Of a stretch of DNA of 64,000 bases, positions 8,965 through 17,743 are shown piece after piece. Both the position numbers and the translations under genes were made by a program. Every line of letters starts with the position of its first letter. Within the stretch, counting starts at the first letter, position 1. The DNA comes from Pseudomonas mosselii (GTDB lineage: Bacteria > Pseudomonadota > Gammaproteobacteria > Pseudomonadales > Pseudomonadaceae): positions 62,001 through 126,000 of the forward strand of contig NZ_QJRP01000009.1 in NCBI RefSeq assembly GCF_003205295.1, written 5' to 3'. A model generated the notes under the pieces. The model had not been told where the DNA came from. It did not search any database and was given only the letters and a program-made list of their open reading frames with translations.

Positions 8965-9899
8965 TGCGCCGCGCCGCCTGGTTGTTGTTGCCGGCCCTGG
9001 CGCTGGCGTTCCTGTTGCTGGGCTCGGGCCTGGACTTCAGCTACGTGATACCCAAGCGCCTGGTGCGCCTGGGCGCGATCGTCGTGGCCGGGGTGTGCAT
9101 CGCCTTGTCTTCGGTGATCTTCCAGACCCTGGCCGGCAACCGCGTGCTGACTCCGGCGATCATGGGTTACGAAGGCATCTACCTCTTGTTCCAGGCCCTG
9201 CTGGTGCTGTGGCTGGGCACCGCCAGCGTGGCGCTGCTGGGCGCCCAGGGCAACGCGCTGCTGTCGATCGCGCTGATGCTCGGTTACTCGTGGCTGCTGC
9301 AGCGTTGGCTGCTGCGCGAGGGGCGGGGTGATGTCTACCGCCTGTTGCTGCTGGGCCTGGTGCTGACCATGGTGCTGGGCACCTTCACCCAGTTCATCCA
9401 GCTCAAGACCAGCCCGGGGGAATTCTCCATCCTGCAGAGCCTTGGCTACACCAGCTTCAACCGCGCCCAGCCGGCCCAGGTGCTGTACTCGGGCCTGCTG
9501 GTGGCGGCGGTGGCGCTGCTGGTGGCGCGCGGCACGCGGGTGCTCGACGTGCTGGCGCTGGGTCGCGACCAGGCCATCGCCCTGGGCCTGGACCATGGCC
9601 GCTGCCTGCGCCTGCAGATGGCGCTGATCGCCGTGCTGGTGGCGGTGGCCACCAGCCTGGTGGGGCCGACCGCGTTCATGGGGGTGTTCGTCGCCAACAT
9701 CGCCTACGCCCTGGCGCGTAGCGCCCGGCATCAGGTCATCCTGCCGCTGGCCTGCGCCGTGGCCATCGGCATGTTCCTGCTCGCCCAACTGCTGGTCGAG
9801 CACCTGTTCAACTACCGGACCAGCGTGAGCATCCTCGTCAACCTGGTGTGCGGCGCGTACTTCCTCGCGCTGATGGTCCGCACCCGAGGCACCCCATGA
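8961..9899 (+). CDS. FecCD-family siderophore ABC permease (BauC-like)
   Basis: A 312-residue second permease forming a heterodimer with the preceding gene product. The ATG at 8961 overlaps the previous stop (ATGATGA region); a second ATG directly follows at 8964. The protein is hydrophobic throughout, with the coupling loop VGPTAFMGVFVANIAY about 80 residues from the end, the counterpart of the GxxxFxGL loop of other FecCD proteins. Four-base overlaps on both sides place it firmly inside the importer operon. Confidence 0.88.
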   Translation: MMRRAAWLLLPALALAFLLLGSGLDFSYVIPKRLVRLGAIVVAGVCIALSSVIFQTLAGNRVLTPAIMGYEGIYLLFQALLVLWLGTASVALLGAQGNALLSIALMLGYSWLLQRWLLREGRGDVYRLLLLGLVLTMVLGTFTQFIQLKTSPGEFSILQSLGYTSFNRAQPAQVLYSGLLVAAVALLVARGTRVLDVLALGRDQAIALGLDHGRCLRLQMALIAVLVAVATSLVGPTAFMGVFVANIAYALARSARHQVILPLACAVAIGMFLLAQLLVEHLFNYRTSVSILVNLVCGAYFLALMVRTRGTP

Positions 9900-10678
9900 T
9901 CACCCTTGAACACCTGCACAAGGCCTACGGCGAGAAGACCGTGCTCGACGATGTGAGCCTGGCGTTTCCCGCAGGCCAGGTCACTTCGCTGATCGGCCCC
10001 AACGGCGCCGGCAAGAGCACCCTGCTGATGTGCATCGCCCGGCTGCTGCCGGCCAGTCGCGGGCGCATTCTGCTCGATGGCCAGGACATCGGCCGCATCG
10101 CCATCGCCGACTACGCCCGCCGCGTGGCCACCCTGCGCCAGGTGCTGGACTTCAACCTGCGCCTGACCGTCGAGGAGTTGGTCGCCTTTGGCCGCTTCCC
10201 CTACAGCCGCGGCCTGCTGACCGCCGACGACCAGCAGGTGATCGACGAGTCGCTGGATTTCCTGGGGCTGCAACCCCTGCGCGGGGCTTACCTCGACGAG
10301 CTCAGCGGCGGCCAGCGGCAGATGGCGTTCCTGGCCATGACCATCGCCCAGCGCACCGACCTGCTGCTGCTCGACGAGCCGCTGAACAACCTCGACATGA
10401 AGCACGCGGTGCAGATCATGCAGGCGATCCGCAGGCTCTGCGACGAGCAGGGGCGCACGGTGATCCTGGTGGTGCACGACATCAACTTCGCCGCCAACTA
10501 TTCCGACCACATCGTCGCCATGAAGGGCGGCGCCGTGCACAGCCACGGGACGGTCGCCGAGGTGGTCACCCAGGCCAACCTGCGCGCGCTGTTCGGCCTG
10601 GCCTTCGAGATCCTGCCCAGCGCGCACGGTTTCGTCTGCAACTACTTCAACCCATCACTATCGAGAGAGCTGGTATGA
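9896..10678 (+). CDS. Siderophore ABC importer ATPase (FecE-like, BauE-like)
   Basis: A 260-residue cytoplasmic ATPase energising the two permeases. The start ATG at 9896 overlaps the previous stop by four bases. Walker A GPNGAGKST near residue 37, signature LSGGQRQM near 138, Walker B LLLLDEPLNNLD near 157 and the switch histidine in VVHDINFAANY are all intact. Length and motifs fit the FepC/FecE group of iron-chelate importers. Confidence 0.9.
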   Translation: MITLEHLHKAYGEKTVLDDVSLAFPAGQVTSLIGPNGAGKSTLLMCIARLLPASRGRILLDGQDIGRIAIADYARRVATLRQVLDFNLRLTVEELVAFGRFPYSRGLLTADDQQVIDESLDFLGLQPLRGAYLDELSGGQRQMAFLAMTIAQRTDLLLLDEPLNNLDMKHAVQIMQAIRRLCDEQGRTVILVVHDINFAANYSDHIVAMKGGAVHSHGTVAEVVTQANLRALFGLAFEILPSAHGFVCNYFNPSLSRELV

Positions 10679-11637
10679 ACGGAATCTGCAAGATACTGCT
10701 GGCCGCCGCCGTGGCGGCCGCGCTGCCCGGCTGCGACCAGGCCCCGCCGGCCCAGGAGCGCGCCGCCAGCGCCGACTACGCCCCGGTGAAGGTCGAGCAC
10801 GCCCTGGGCACCACGCTGGTCGAACACCAGCCGCAGCGCGTGGTGGCCTTCGACATGAGCGAGTTGGACACCCTCGACCAGCTCGGCGCGCCGGTGGTCG
10901 GTATCGCCAAGGACTATGTGGCGGGCTTCCTGGCCAAGTACCGCGACGACCCTAAGGTGGCCGATGTCGGCACCACTATCCAGCCTAACCTCGAGCGCCT
11001 GCATGCGCTCAAGCCCGACCTGATCCTGATCTCGCCGCTGCAGGCGCAGAGCTACCAGGAACTGAGCCAGATCGCGCCGACGGTGCACTACGACATCGAT
11101 ATGGACAACCGCCAGGGCAACGTCATCGAGACCGCCAAGCAGCACTTGCTGACCGTCGGGCGGATCCTCGGCAAGGAAGAACGGGCCCGGGAAACCGCCG
11201 CGCGCATCGACGCCAAGGTGGCCCAGGTGCGCCAGGTGACCGACGGGCGTCCGGAGAAGGCGCTGGTGGTGCTGCACAACAACGGCGCGTTCACCGCCTA
11301 CGGTGTGCGTTCGCGCTACGGCTTCATCTTCGACACCCTCGGGGTCAAGCCGGCCAGCGACGACATGCAGGCCGGCCTGCACGGGCAGCCGATCTCCAAC
11401 GAGTTCATTCACCAGGCCGACCCGGACATCCTCTACGTGATCGACCGCACCGCAGTAATGGAGCGCCGGGCCGCGCTGGACCGCGAGACCCTGGACAACC
11501 CGCTGCTGCGCCAGACCAAGGCGTGGAAAAACGGCCATGTGGTGTTCGTCGACCCGCAGACCTGGTACCTGTGCACGGCCAGCGTGACCTGCCTGGAGCG
11601 GGTAGCGGACGAGGTGGTGAAGGGGTATCAGGGTTGA
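10675..11637 (+). CDS. Periplasmic siderophore-binding lipoprotein (FecB/BauB-like)
   Basis: A 320-residue class III substrate-binding protein. The start ATG at 10675 overlaps the previous stop by four bases. A lipoprotein signal ends at the lipobox ALPGC (Cys20), so the protein is probably tethered to the membrane. The N-lobe begins with the family pattern PQRVVAFDMSELDTLDQLG, and NLERLHALKPDLILIS matches the usual hinge-proximal segment. It would hand ferric siderophore from the TonB receptor to the permease pair. It is the last gene of the operon; REP-like hairpins follow at 11665. Confidence 0.9.
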   Translation: MNGICKILLAAAVAAALPGCDQAPPAQERAASADYAPVKVEHALGTTLVEHQPQRVVAFDMSELDTLDQLGAPVVGIAKDYVAGFLAKYRDDPKVADVGTTIQPNLERLHALKPDLILISPLQAQSYQELSQIAPTVHYDIDMDNRQGNVIETAKQHLLTVGRILGKEERARETAARIDAKVAQVRQVTDGRPEKALVVLHNNGAFTAYGVRSRYGFIFDTLGVKPASDDMQAGLHGQPISNEFIHQADPDILYVIDRTAVMERRAALDRETLDNPLLRQTKAWKNGHVVFVDPQTWYLCTASVTCLERVADEVVKGYQG

Positions 11638-11664
11638 TCCTGCATTCAGCCCATACGTAATTCC

Positions 11665-11782
11665 TGTGGGAGCGGCCTTGCGTCGCGAAAGGGCTGCGCA
11701 GCAGCCCCGGCGATTGATGGGTCAACGCTGAAATCCTGGGGCCGCTTTGCGGCCCTTTCGCGACACAAGGCCGCTCCTACCC
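11665..11782. repeat. Paired inverted REP-like repeats after the importer operon
   Basis: TGTGGGAGCGGCCTTGCGTC begins the left arm and its near-perfect inverse ends at 11782 (GGCCGCTCCTACCC). It is the same module as at 1327-1441. It separates the importer operon from the independently promoted TonB receptor and may act as a terminator or mRNA-stabilising hairpin. Confidence 0.78.
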
Positions 11783-11832
11783 GAAATGAGTTGCTGAACC
11801 GATACTGGCCAAATGACTGTAATTTCTGTTGA

Positions 11833-11856
11833 GGGATTCACCGCCTCGTACGGAAT
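11833..11856 (+). promoter_or_regulatory. Candidate ECF-sigma promoter element before the TonB receptor
   Basis: GGGATTCACCGCCTCGTACG (then GAAT) matches the element at 4367-4390 in 21 of 24 positions. It ends 43 bases before the receptor ATG and directly abuts a Fur-like box. Its first nine bases are also found in the NRPS promoter (complement of 3722-3730). Confidence 0.5.
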
Positions 11857-11857
11857 G

Positions 11858-11876
11858 ACTAATGAGAAACATTACC
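11858..11876. promoter_or_regulatory. Fur-box-like operator before the TonB receptor
   Basis: ACTAATGAGAAACATTACC matches the 19-base Fur consensus at 14 positions and includes TAATGA and ACATTA half-sites. It lies between the candidate promoter element and the ribosome binding site, a position suited to direct iron repression of the receptor. Confidence 0.6.
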
Positions 11877-11899
11877 ATTCCGTCCCAAAGGAACCCCTC

Positions 11900-14137
11900 A
11901 TGTCGCCACTGCAATACCCCAAGGCCCCAAACCTGCCCCGCAGGGCCTTGCACATGGCCCTGCTGCTGGGCATGACCACCCTCGTCGGCAACGCGTTCGC
12001 GCAACCGCCACGGTCCACCTCCACGGCGCAGCAACAGACCCCCGATGTGAATGAAGAGGGCCTGACCCTGCCGGAAACCCTGGTGCAGGACACCCGCGAC
12101 TCCCTGGGCGCTCCACCACCGGAATACGCCGGTGGCCAGGTCGGCTCAGGCAGCCGGCTCGGCCTGATGGGCAACAAGGACTTCAGCGAAACACCATTCA
12201 ACGCCATCAGCTACACCAAGGAATACATCGAGAACCGCCAGGCTCAGGACATCGGCTCGGTGATCGGCGCCACCGATCCGTCGGTCTACGTGCCGAGCAA
12301 GCGCGGCATCTTCGAAACCTTCTTCATTCGTGGCCTCTACAGCACCGGCAACGACATCACCTTCAACGGCCTGCCGAGCATGGCGCCAAACATGCGCGGC
12401 TCCACCGAGCTTGCCGAGCGCATCGAAGTGCTCAAGGGCCCGTCGGCGCTGCTCAACGGCATGCCGCCTGACGGCAGCGTCGGCGGCAGCATCAATATCG
12501 TGCCCAAGCGAGCCGGCGACGAGCCCCTGGCCCGGCTGACCGCCTCCTACGAGTCCGACGGCCTGGCCGGCATGCATGCTGATGTTGGCCGCCGCTTCGG
12601 TGACCAGAAGCAATTCGGCGTGCGCTTCAACGGCGTCTACCGCGACGGCGACACCCCGGTGAACGATCAGCAGCATCGCATGCAGCTGTCGTCGCTGGCC
12701 CTGGACTGGCGCGGCGAGCGGGCGAGGGCGTCGCTGGATTACTACCACCAGCGCGAGCGCATGGACGGGGTCAACTATTTCGGCATCTCTTCGATCAGCC
12801 CCGGGGTGACCCACCTGCCCACGGCCAAGAAGGGCGATAACTCGCTGGCCCCGGAGTGGGCCTATACCGTCAATGACACCGACACCGTGGTGCTGCGCGG
12901 CGAGTACGACCTCAACGACTCGCTCACCGCCTTTGCCGGCTGGGGCCATAGGGAAGGGGGCTACAACGCGCTGATGACCAGCGGCATGCTGCTCAATGAT
13001 GCCGGCGACATCTCCGCCACACCGATCCGCTCGGCCCGCGACGGCGAGCAGAAGTCCGGCGAAGTCGGCCTGCGCGGGCGCTTTGCCACCGGCCCCGTGG
13101 ACCACGCCTGGTCGCTGGCAGCCACCCGCTACGACTCCGAGAACAGCTTCAAGGACAAGCGCCTGCCGACGCGCATCCTCACCAACTACTACGATCTGGA
13201 CTACGGCCCGCGCCCGGAGATCGGCGAGTACGGCAATGTCACCTCGCGCATGCGCGCCCGGCTGAGCAGCGAAGCCTTGCTCGACACGATGTCGTTCCTC
13301 GATGACAAGGTGCAGTGGACCGTGGGCGCACGTCACCAGAACGTGCGCGCGTCGAACTACGACGGCAACCACCAGCGCACCTCCAAACCCTACGATGAAA
13401 GCCGGGTATCGCCGGCCACGGCCCTGCTGGTCAAGGTCACCGACGAGCTGTCGCTGTACGGCAACTACATCGAAGGCCTGAGCCAGGGCGGCATCGCCCC
13501 GGACAACGCGCGAAACGCGGGTGCGATCATGGCGCCGTACCAGACCAAGCAGTACGAACTGGGCGCCAAGCTCGACCTGGGCACCTTCGCCCACACGGTC
13601 AGTGTCTACCAGGTAAAGAAGCCAAGCGCCTATACCGACCCGGTCACGCAGGTCTACGGCGTGTACGGCGAGCAGCGCAACCGTGGCCTGGAATGGTCGT
13701 TCTTCGGCGAGCTCGAGCCGGGCCTGCGCCTGCTGGGCGGTGCGTCCTACACCAAGGCCGAGCTGACCAAATCGATACGCAAGGAGAACGAAGGCAACCA
13801 GGCCACCGGCGTGCCCAAGGTGCTGGCCAAGCTCGGCGTCGAGTACGACCTGCGTGAGCTTCCCGGCCTGACCCTGACCGGCAACGCCAACTATGCTGGC
13901 CGGCGCTACGCCACCGATGCCAATAACCTGTCGCTGCCGTCCTACACGATCTTCGACCTGGGCGCCCGCTACAGCCTGAAGATCTCGGACAAGCCGGTGA
14001 CCTTGCGCGCCACCGTGCAGAACGTGGCCAACAAGGCCTATTGGATTGGTTCGTGGAACGGCGGCGATGGCAGTGGCCTATCCGGTGGGCTGGGCACGCC
14101 GCGGTCGTTGTTGTTCTCTACCTCGGTGGATTTCTAG
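11900..14137 (+). CDS. TonB-dependent ferric-siderophore receptor (BauA-like)
   Basis: A 745-residue outer-membrane receptor. The ATG at 11900 follows AAAGGA; the longer frame would swallow the Fur-like box. A signal sequence ends near ALLLGMTTLVGNAFA. A TonB box is visible as LPETLVQD, and the plug domain includes SALLNGMPPDGSVGGSINIV. The beta-barrel ends in the expected aromatic terminus (TSVDF). The N-terminal STN signalling domain of FecA/FpvA-type transducers is absent, so it cannot itself signal to an anti-sigma factor. It is expected to bind the ferric form of the siderophore made here. In the acinetobactin locus bauA also follows bauDCEB. Confidence 0.92.
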   Translation: MSPLQYPKAPNLPRRALHMALLLGMTTLVGNAFAQPPRSTSTAQQQTPDVNEEGLTLPETLVQDTRDSLGAPPPEYAGGQVGSGSRLGLMGNKDFSETPFNAISYTKEYIENRQAQDIGSVIGATDPSVYVPSKRGIFETFFIRGLYSTGNDITFNGLPSMAPNMRGSTELAERIEVLKGPSALLNGMPPDGSVGGSINIVPKRAGDEPLARLTASYESDGLAGMHADVGRRFGDQKQFGVRFNGVYRDGDTPVNDQQHRMQLSSLALDWRGERARASLDYYHQRERMDGVNYFGISSISPGVTHLPTAKKGDNSLAPEWAYTVNDTDTVVLRGEYDLNDSLTAFAGWGHREGGYNALMTSGMLLNDAGDISATPIRSARDGEQKSGEVGLRGRFATGPVDHAWSLAATRYDSENSFKDKRLPTRILTNYYDLDYGPRPEIGEYGNVTSRMRARLSSEALLDTMSFLDDKVQWTVGARHQNVRASNYDGNHQRTSKPYDESRVSPATALLVKVTDELSLYGNYIEGLSQGGIAPDNARNAGAIMAPYQTKQYELGAKLDLGTFAHTVSVYQVKKPSAYTDPVTQVYGVYGEQRNRGLEWSFFGELEPGLRLLGGASYTKAELTKSIRKENEGNQATGVPKVLAKLGVEYDLRELPGLTLTGNANYAGRRYATDANNLSLPSYTIFDLGARYSLKISDKPVTLRATVQNVANKAYWIGSWNGGDGSGLSGGLGTPRSLLFSTSVDF

Positions 14138-14348
14138 CCAGACCAGCGCTGGCTACGTGGGAGGGGCGGTGCGACTTGCACCGCGATCACCACGCAGCCG
14201 GTGCCAGGCTCTGCAGCCCCTTGACGCAGGATAACTATTCACTATGATTAATTTTCAATCGAACCGCTGAAAGACTGCTCAGATCACCATAAAAGGTGCT
14301 CATCCCCAGCAGGCTCGCTTTCAGCCATGCAAGTGAGGAGCGCCCATC

Positions 14349-14621
14349 ATGGCGACCACAGTCAAAACCCGCTCTGTTACGGCTCACGTGCCGGTGCAAC
14401 TCGCTGAAAAAGTCGATTTGCTGGCCGAGCGCCTGGAGCGCTCGAAGAACTGGATCGTCAAGCAGGCCCTGATTGCCTGGATAGACCAGGAAGAAGAGCG
14501 CAGCCGGCTGACTCGCGAGGCCTTGGCCGATGTTGATGCCAACCGTGTGATCGACCATCAGGCCGTTCAGGCCTGGGCCGATAGCCTCGGCACGGACACA
14601 CCATTACCCGTTCCCCGCTGA
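14349..14621 (+). CDS. CopG/ParD-type ribbon-helix-helix antitoxin
   Basis: A 90-residue protein beginning with TRSVTAHVPVQLAEKVDLLAE, a ribbon-helix-helix fold that dimerises to bind operator DNA, followed by an acidic, flexible C-terminus suited to wrapping a toxin. Its stop overlaps the start of the next gene by one base (TGATG), the classic coupled antitoxin-toxin arrangement. It should repress its own promoter, which must lie in the 14138-14348 spacer. The spacer is AT-richer, but no operator is obvious by eye. Confidence 0.85.
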   Translation: MATTVKTRSVTAHVPVQLAEKVDLLAERLERSKNWIVKQALIAWIDQEEERSRLTREALADVDANRVIDHQAVQAWADSLGTDTPLPVPR

Positions 14622-14896
14622 TGGACTTGAAGTGGACCAGCAAGGCGCTCTCCGATATTGCCCGACTGTATGAGTTTCTTGCAGCGGTCAATAAACCGGC
14701 TGCCGTGAGAACCGTCCAGCAGCTTACCGGCGCTGCCTCCATGCTCTTGGCCAATCCGCGTATCGGTGAACGTCTGGAAGAGTTCGAACCACGGGATGTG
14801 CGCCGGCTCCAGATCGGCCACTATGAGATGCGTTACGAGATAGCGGATTCCACGCTCTTCCTGCTGCGGCTCTGGCACACCCGCGAGGATCGATAG
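14621..14896 (+). CDS. ParE/RelE-family toxin
   Basis: A 91-residue protein with the ParE/RelE pattern: the N-terminal KWTSKALSDIARLYEFL helix pair, then LLANPRIGERLEEF and the C-terminal strands VRRLQIGHYEMRYEI and LLRLWHTRED. By family, ParE-like members act on gyrase and RelE-like members cut ribosomal mRNA; the sequence alone does not settle which. It is translationally coupled to the antitoxin. The pair is small, intact and followed by a REP-like hairpin. Confidence 0.83.
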   Translation: MDLKWTSKALSDIARLYEFLAAVNKPAAVRTVQQLTGAASMLLANPRIGERLEEFEPRDVRRLQIGHYEMRYEIADSTLFLLRLWHTREDR

Positions 14897-14908
14897 CCCT
14901 ACACACCC

Positions 14909-14995
14909 TGTGGGAGCGTGTTTACCCGCGAAGCAAGCAACGCGGTGGATGGCACCGGCTTCGCCGGTGTTCGCGGCTAAAGCCGCTCCCACAGG
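14909..14995. repeat. REP-like inverted repeat
   Basis: TGTGGGAGCGTGTTTACCCG on the left and GCGGCTAAAGCCGCTCCCAC on the right form the outer arms, with an inner CACCGGC-TTC-GCCGGTG hairpin. It is a different sequence class from the 1327 and 11665 repeats but shares the GTGGGAGC / GCTCCCAC ends. It lies between the convergent toxin and chemoreceptor genes and could terminate both. Confidence 0.75.
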
Positions 14996-15047
14996 TCCTT
15001 GCCAAATCAACAAGTTATGTGTTGAACCAAGAGGGCAGCCAGCCCCC

Positions 15048-16655
15048 TCACACCCGAAACCGCGACACACTCGCCTGCATGCCCTGGGCAATCTCGCCCA
15101 ACCGCTGCGCCGCCGAGGCCAGCTGCCGCGTGGTGTCGGTACTGTCCCTGGACATGCGGGCAATCAGCTCGACCTGCTGCGCCACCTCCTGGCTGGCCTT
15201 GGTCTGCTCGCCGATGGTCTGCGAGATCTCCTCGACCACAGAGGCGGCGCGGCGCGCCCCTTCACGAATCTGCTGGATCGACGCGCCGGCCTGGGTGGCC
15301 AGCTCCACCCCGGCGCGCACCCGGGTGACGCCGGTCTGCATGCTGTCCACGGCATTACCCGTGCTTTGTCGGATGCGTTCGATCATGCCGGTGATCTCCC
15401 GGGTCGACTGCGCCGTGCGCCCGGCCAGGCCGCGTACTTCGTCGGCGACCACGGCAAAGCCGCGCCCGGCCTCGCCGGCACGAGCGGCCTCGATGGCCGC
15501 GTTGAGGGCCAGCAGGTTGGTCTGCTCGGCGATGGTGTTGATCACCTGGATGATCGAGTAGATCTCCTCGGAACTCTGGCCCAGCACGGTGATGGTCTCG
15601 GAGGAGCGGTTGACCGCCTCGTCGATCCCCTGCATGCCGCCGACCACGCTGAGGATGACCTCGCCGCCGTCGCTGGCCAGGCGTTCGGACTGCCCGGAAA
15701 TGGACTGCGCATCCCGGGCGTGCTCGGCGATCTGCGCCAGGTTGGCGATCATCTGCTCGGTGGCCGAGGCCATGCTCACGGCACTGTCGGACTGCTGGCT
15801 GGTGCGTTCCACCAGGCTGCTGGAGGCCTGGCCCAGTTCGTCGGCCACCTCGCGCAGCAGCAGGTTTTCCTCGTGGATGGCCTTGATCATGTTGCCCAGG
15901 CTGTCGCGCATGTCGGCCAGCGAGCGCAGCAGGTGCCCGGTCTCGTCGCGGTCATGGACCTGGATCTGGGTAGTCAGGTCTCCCTGGGCGATGCGTTCGG
16001 CCACCGCCATGGTCTGGCTCAGGGGGCGAAGGATCGAACGCAGCAGCAGGAAAGTGCACAGCGCCAGCACCAGGGTGGCCAGGATCATCCCACCCACCAG
16101 CACGGCGATGCCCTGGTGCAGGGTGGCGGTGCTCTGCTCTCGGCTCTTGTCGGCGTTGCCGGCGATCAGGTCGCTGAGGGTGCTGTTGCGCTGCTCCAGC
16201 TCCTTGAACGCCGCGACGAAGGCCGGCAACTGCGCCTGGGCCTGCTCGGGGGATTTCAATGCCAGCTGGATAATCGAGGTGGCGCTGGCGATGTACTGCT
16301 CCAGCAAGGGTCCCAGGTCGCTGATGGCCTGATGCAGATCGGCGTCCAAGGGCAGTTCTAGATTGCTCCGCACGACACCGCGGAACCACTTGGCGTGCTC
16401 GTCGAGGTCGGCCAGCACCTGGTTGGCGGTATCAACATCGCCCGGCTTGACCAGCAGGGCGGCGAGCACGTCGGCGCGCAGCGCGTCGTGCATCATGTCG
16501 CCTTCCATGTGATTGCGCAGGGCGGCCATGCTGTCCTCACTGCGCTTGAGTGCCTGGTTCTGGTCATGCTCGGCGAGCAGGCCGCTGCCGCCGAGCAACA
16601 GCGCGGCGAGGATGCTGACCAGACCGAACCCGATGGTTTTCTGGCGAATGTCCAT
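15048..16655 (-). CDS. Methyl-accepting chemotaxis protein
   Basis: A transmembrane chemoreceptor of about 535 residues. The ATG at 16655 ([10 protein letters not shown]) is chosen because it puts the first membrane segment (about residues 7-27) at the N-terminus. A helical periplasmic sensor of roughly 160 residues follows, resembling the four-helix-bundle type. Next come a second membrane segment ([18 protein letters not shown]), a HAMP domain and the signalling hairpin with the invariant tip region [20 protein letters not shown]. There is no CheR-binding pentapeptide at the end (VSRFRV). The ligand cannot be told from sequence. It stands alone, without che genes. Confidence 0.92.
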   Translation of the reverse strand: MDIRQKTIGFGLVSILAALLLGGSGLLAEHDQNQALKRSEDSMAALRNHMEGDMMHDALRADVLAALLVKPGDVDTANQVLADLDEHAKWFRGVVRSNLELPLDADLHQAISDLGPLLEQYIASATSIIQLALKSPEQAQAQLPAFVAAFKELEQRNSTLSDLIAGNADKSREQSTATLHQGIAVLVGGMILATLVLALCTFLLLRSILRPLSQTMAVAERIAQGDLTTQIQVHDRDETGHLLRSLADMRDSLGNMIKAIHEENLLLREVADELGQASSSLVERTSQQSDSAVSMASATEQMIANLAQIAEHARDAQSISGQSERLASDGGEVILSVVGGMQGIDEAVNRSSETITVLGQSSEEIYSIIQVINTIAEQTNLLALNAAIEAARAGEAGRGFAVVADEVRGLAGRTAQSTREITGMIERIRQSTGNAVDSMQTGVTRVRAGVELATQAGASIQQIREGARRAASVVEEISQTIGEQTKASQEVAQQVELIARMSRDSTDTTRQLASAAQRLGEIAQGMQASVSRFRV

Positions 16656-16778
16656 TTCGAACAGGCTCCGTGGGGTGGGTCTGGTGAGCATAGATGGCTG
16701 GAGGTATTTCGCTGGTTGGGAAAGGGCCATGGAGGAGGGTAGAGCGTAGATTCATGACACTGTTCCAAGAACCCATAT

Positions 16779-16812
16779 ATAACTCAACTAAATATTCATT
16801 TAGTTGAGTTAT
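16779..16812. promoter_or_regulatory. AT-rich perfect palindrome between chemoreceptor and secreted-protein genes
   Basis: ATAACTCAACTAAAT and its exact inverse ATTTAGTTGAGTTAT are separated by ATTC, giving 15-bp arms and a 4-base loop. It lies 123 bases before the chemoreceptor start on one side and 122 bases before the next gene on the other, so it is central in a divergent promoter region. There is no downstream T-run, which argues against a simple terminator. An operator for a dimeric regulator or a cruciform are possible. Confidence 0.55.
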
Positions 16813-16934
16813 AATTATTGGTTATCAATGGTCGGGCAGGGCACACAGACGTGTTGCAGGAGCCTGCCGATCATGTGAAGTTTGCCCCTAGTTCACATAC
16901 CCTGAGAAAACCATCAAAGGAATGAGATACATCC

Positions 16935-17672
16935 ATGCGTGGACTCACCGCAATACCGTTGTTGTTTGCTCCCATGATCGCCTGGGGCGACTGCACGCAG
17001 CACCTGCAAACCTGGGCCCAGAACCTACATCCAACCTTGAAGCTCGCCAGCGAGTTTGCGGTCTGCAAGGTCAATCCCGCAGACGCCAACCAGGTATTGG
17101 CAGCCTTGCCCGTGATGATGAATGTCGATGAGTACGGGCAAGGCGATTACGGTCTGGATGTACTGGTGGCCGAAGCCGCCAGCGGCAAGATCATTGCTCG
17201 CAGTTACCAAGAGGCTGCGATCGTCTCCGACGCGGTGCAGTTTTCAGGCCTGACGTTGGACACGGCGCGGTATCAGGTTGCGCCTGGGCAGCGGGCATTT
17301 GGCGTGCGTATCAGCCATACCGGCTCGTCACGGGTCAATCCGTTCAGTAGCGAGACCCTGAGTCTTTACGTGAACGACGGCTCGCAATTGCGCCAGATCA
17401 TGGGAAGCCTGGTTGTAAGCAAGGGCAACGGTGAATGGGATGGTTCCTGCGCTGGTGAGTTCGGCGAGACAAAGCGGACGCTGGCGATTGGCAAACCTGG
17501 CAAGGATGGTTTCAGCAGGTTGCGGGTTACCGAGATCACGACCGGAAGTCGGAGCGTTGTGAAAGGTGTTGATGACTGTGAGGAGACCGAGAGCAGTTCG
17601 ACGACGAAGACGTTCAATCTGGATCATGACGGCAGTCGGTATGAGGTGCCGAAGGAATTGACGTTCCAGTGA
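16935..17672 (+). CDS. Secreted hypothetical protein
   Basis: A 245-residue protein with an N-terminal signal peptide (MRGLTAIPLLFAPMIAWG) and a mature part rich in beta-strand-like stretches. Cysteines at several positions (DCTQ, VCKV, SCAG, DCEE) could form disulfides in the periplasm. I do not recognise the family. It ends about 70 bases before the dif site and is the last gene of the left replichore in this window. Confidence 0.7.
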   Translation: MRGLTAIPLLFAPMIAWGDCTQHLQTWAQNLHPTLKLASEFAVCKVNPADANQVLAALPVMMNVDEYGQGDYGLDVLVAEAASGKIIARSYQEAAIVSDAVQFSGLTLDTARYQVAPGQRAFGVRISHTGSSRVNPFSSETLSLYVNDGSQLRQIMGSLVVSKGNGEWDGSCAGEFGETKRTLAIGKPGKDGFSRLRVTEITTGSRSVVKGVDDCEETESSSTTKTFNLDHDGSRYEVPKELTFQ

Positions 17673-17743
17673 GCTGGATTGGAGATGGGGCTTTGATGGA
17701 GGCTGAAATCTGGCCTCCCTCTGGGCGTGATGCTCAATACGAA

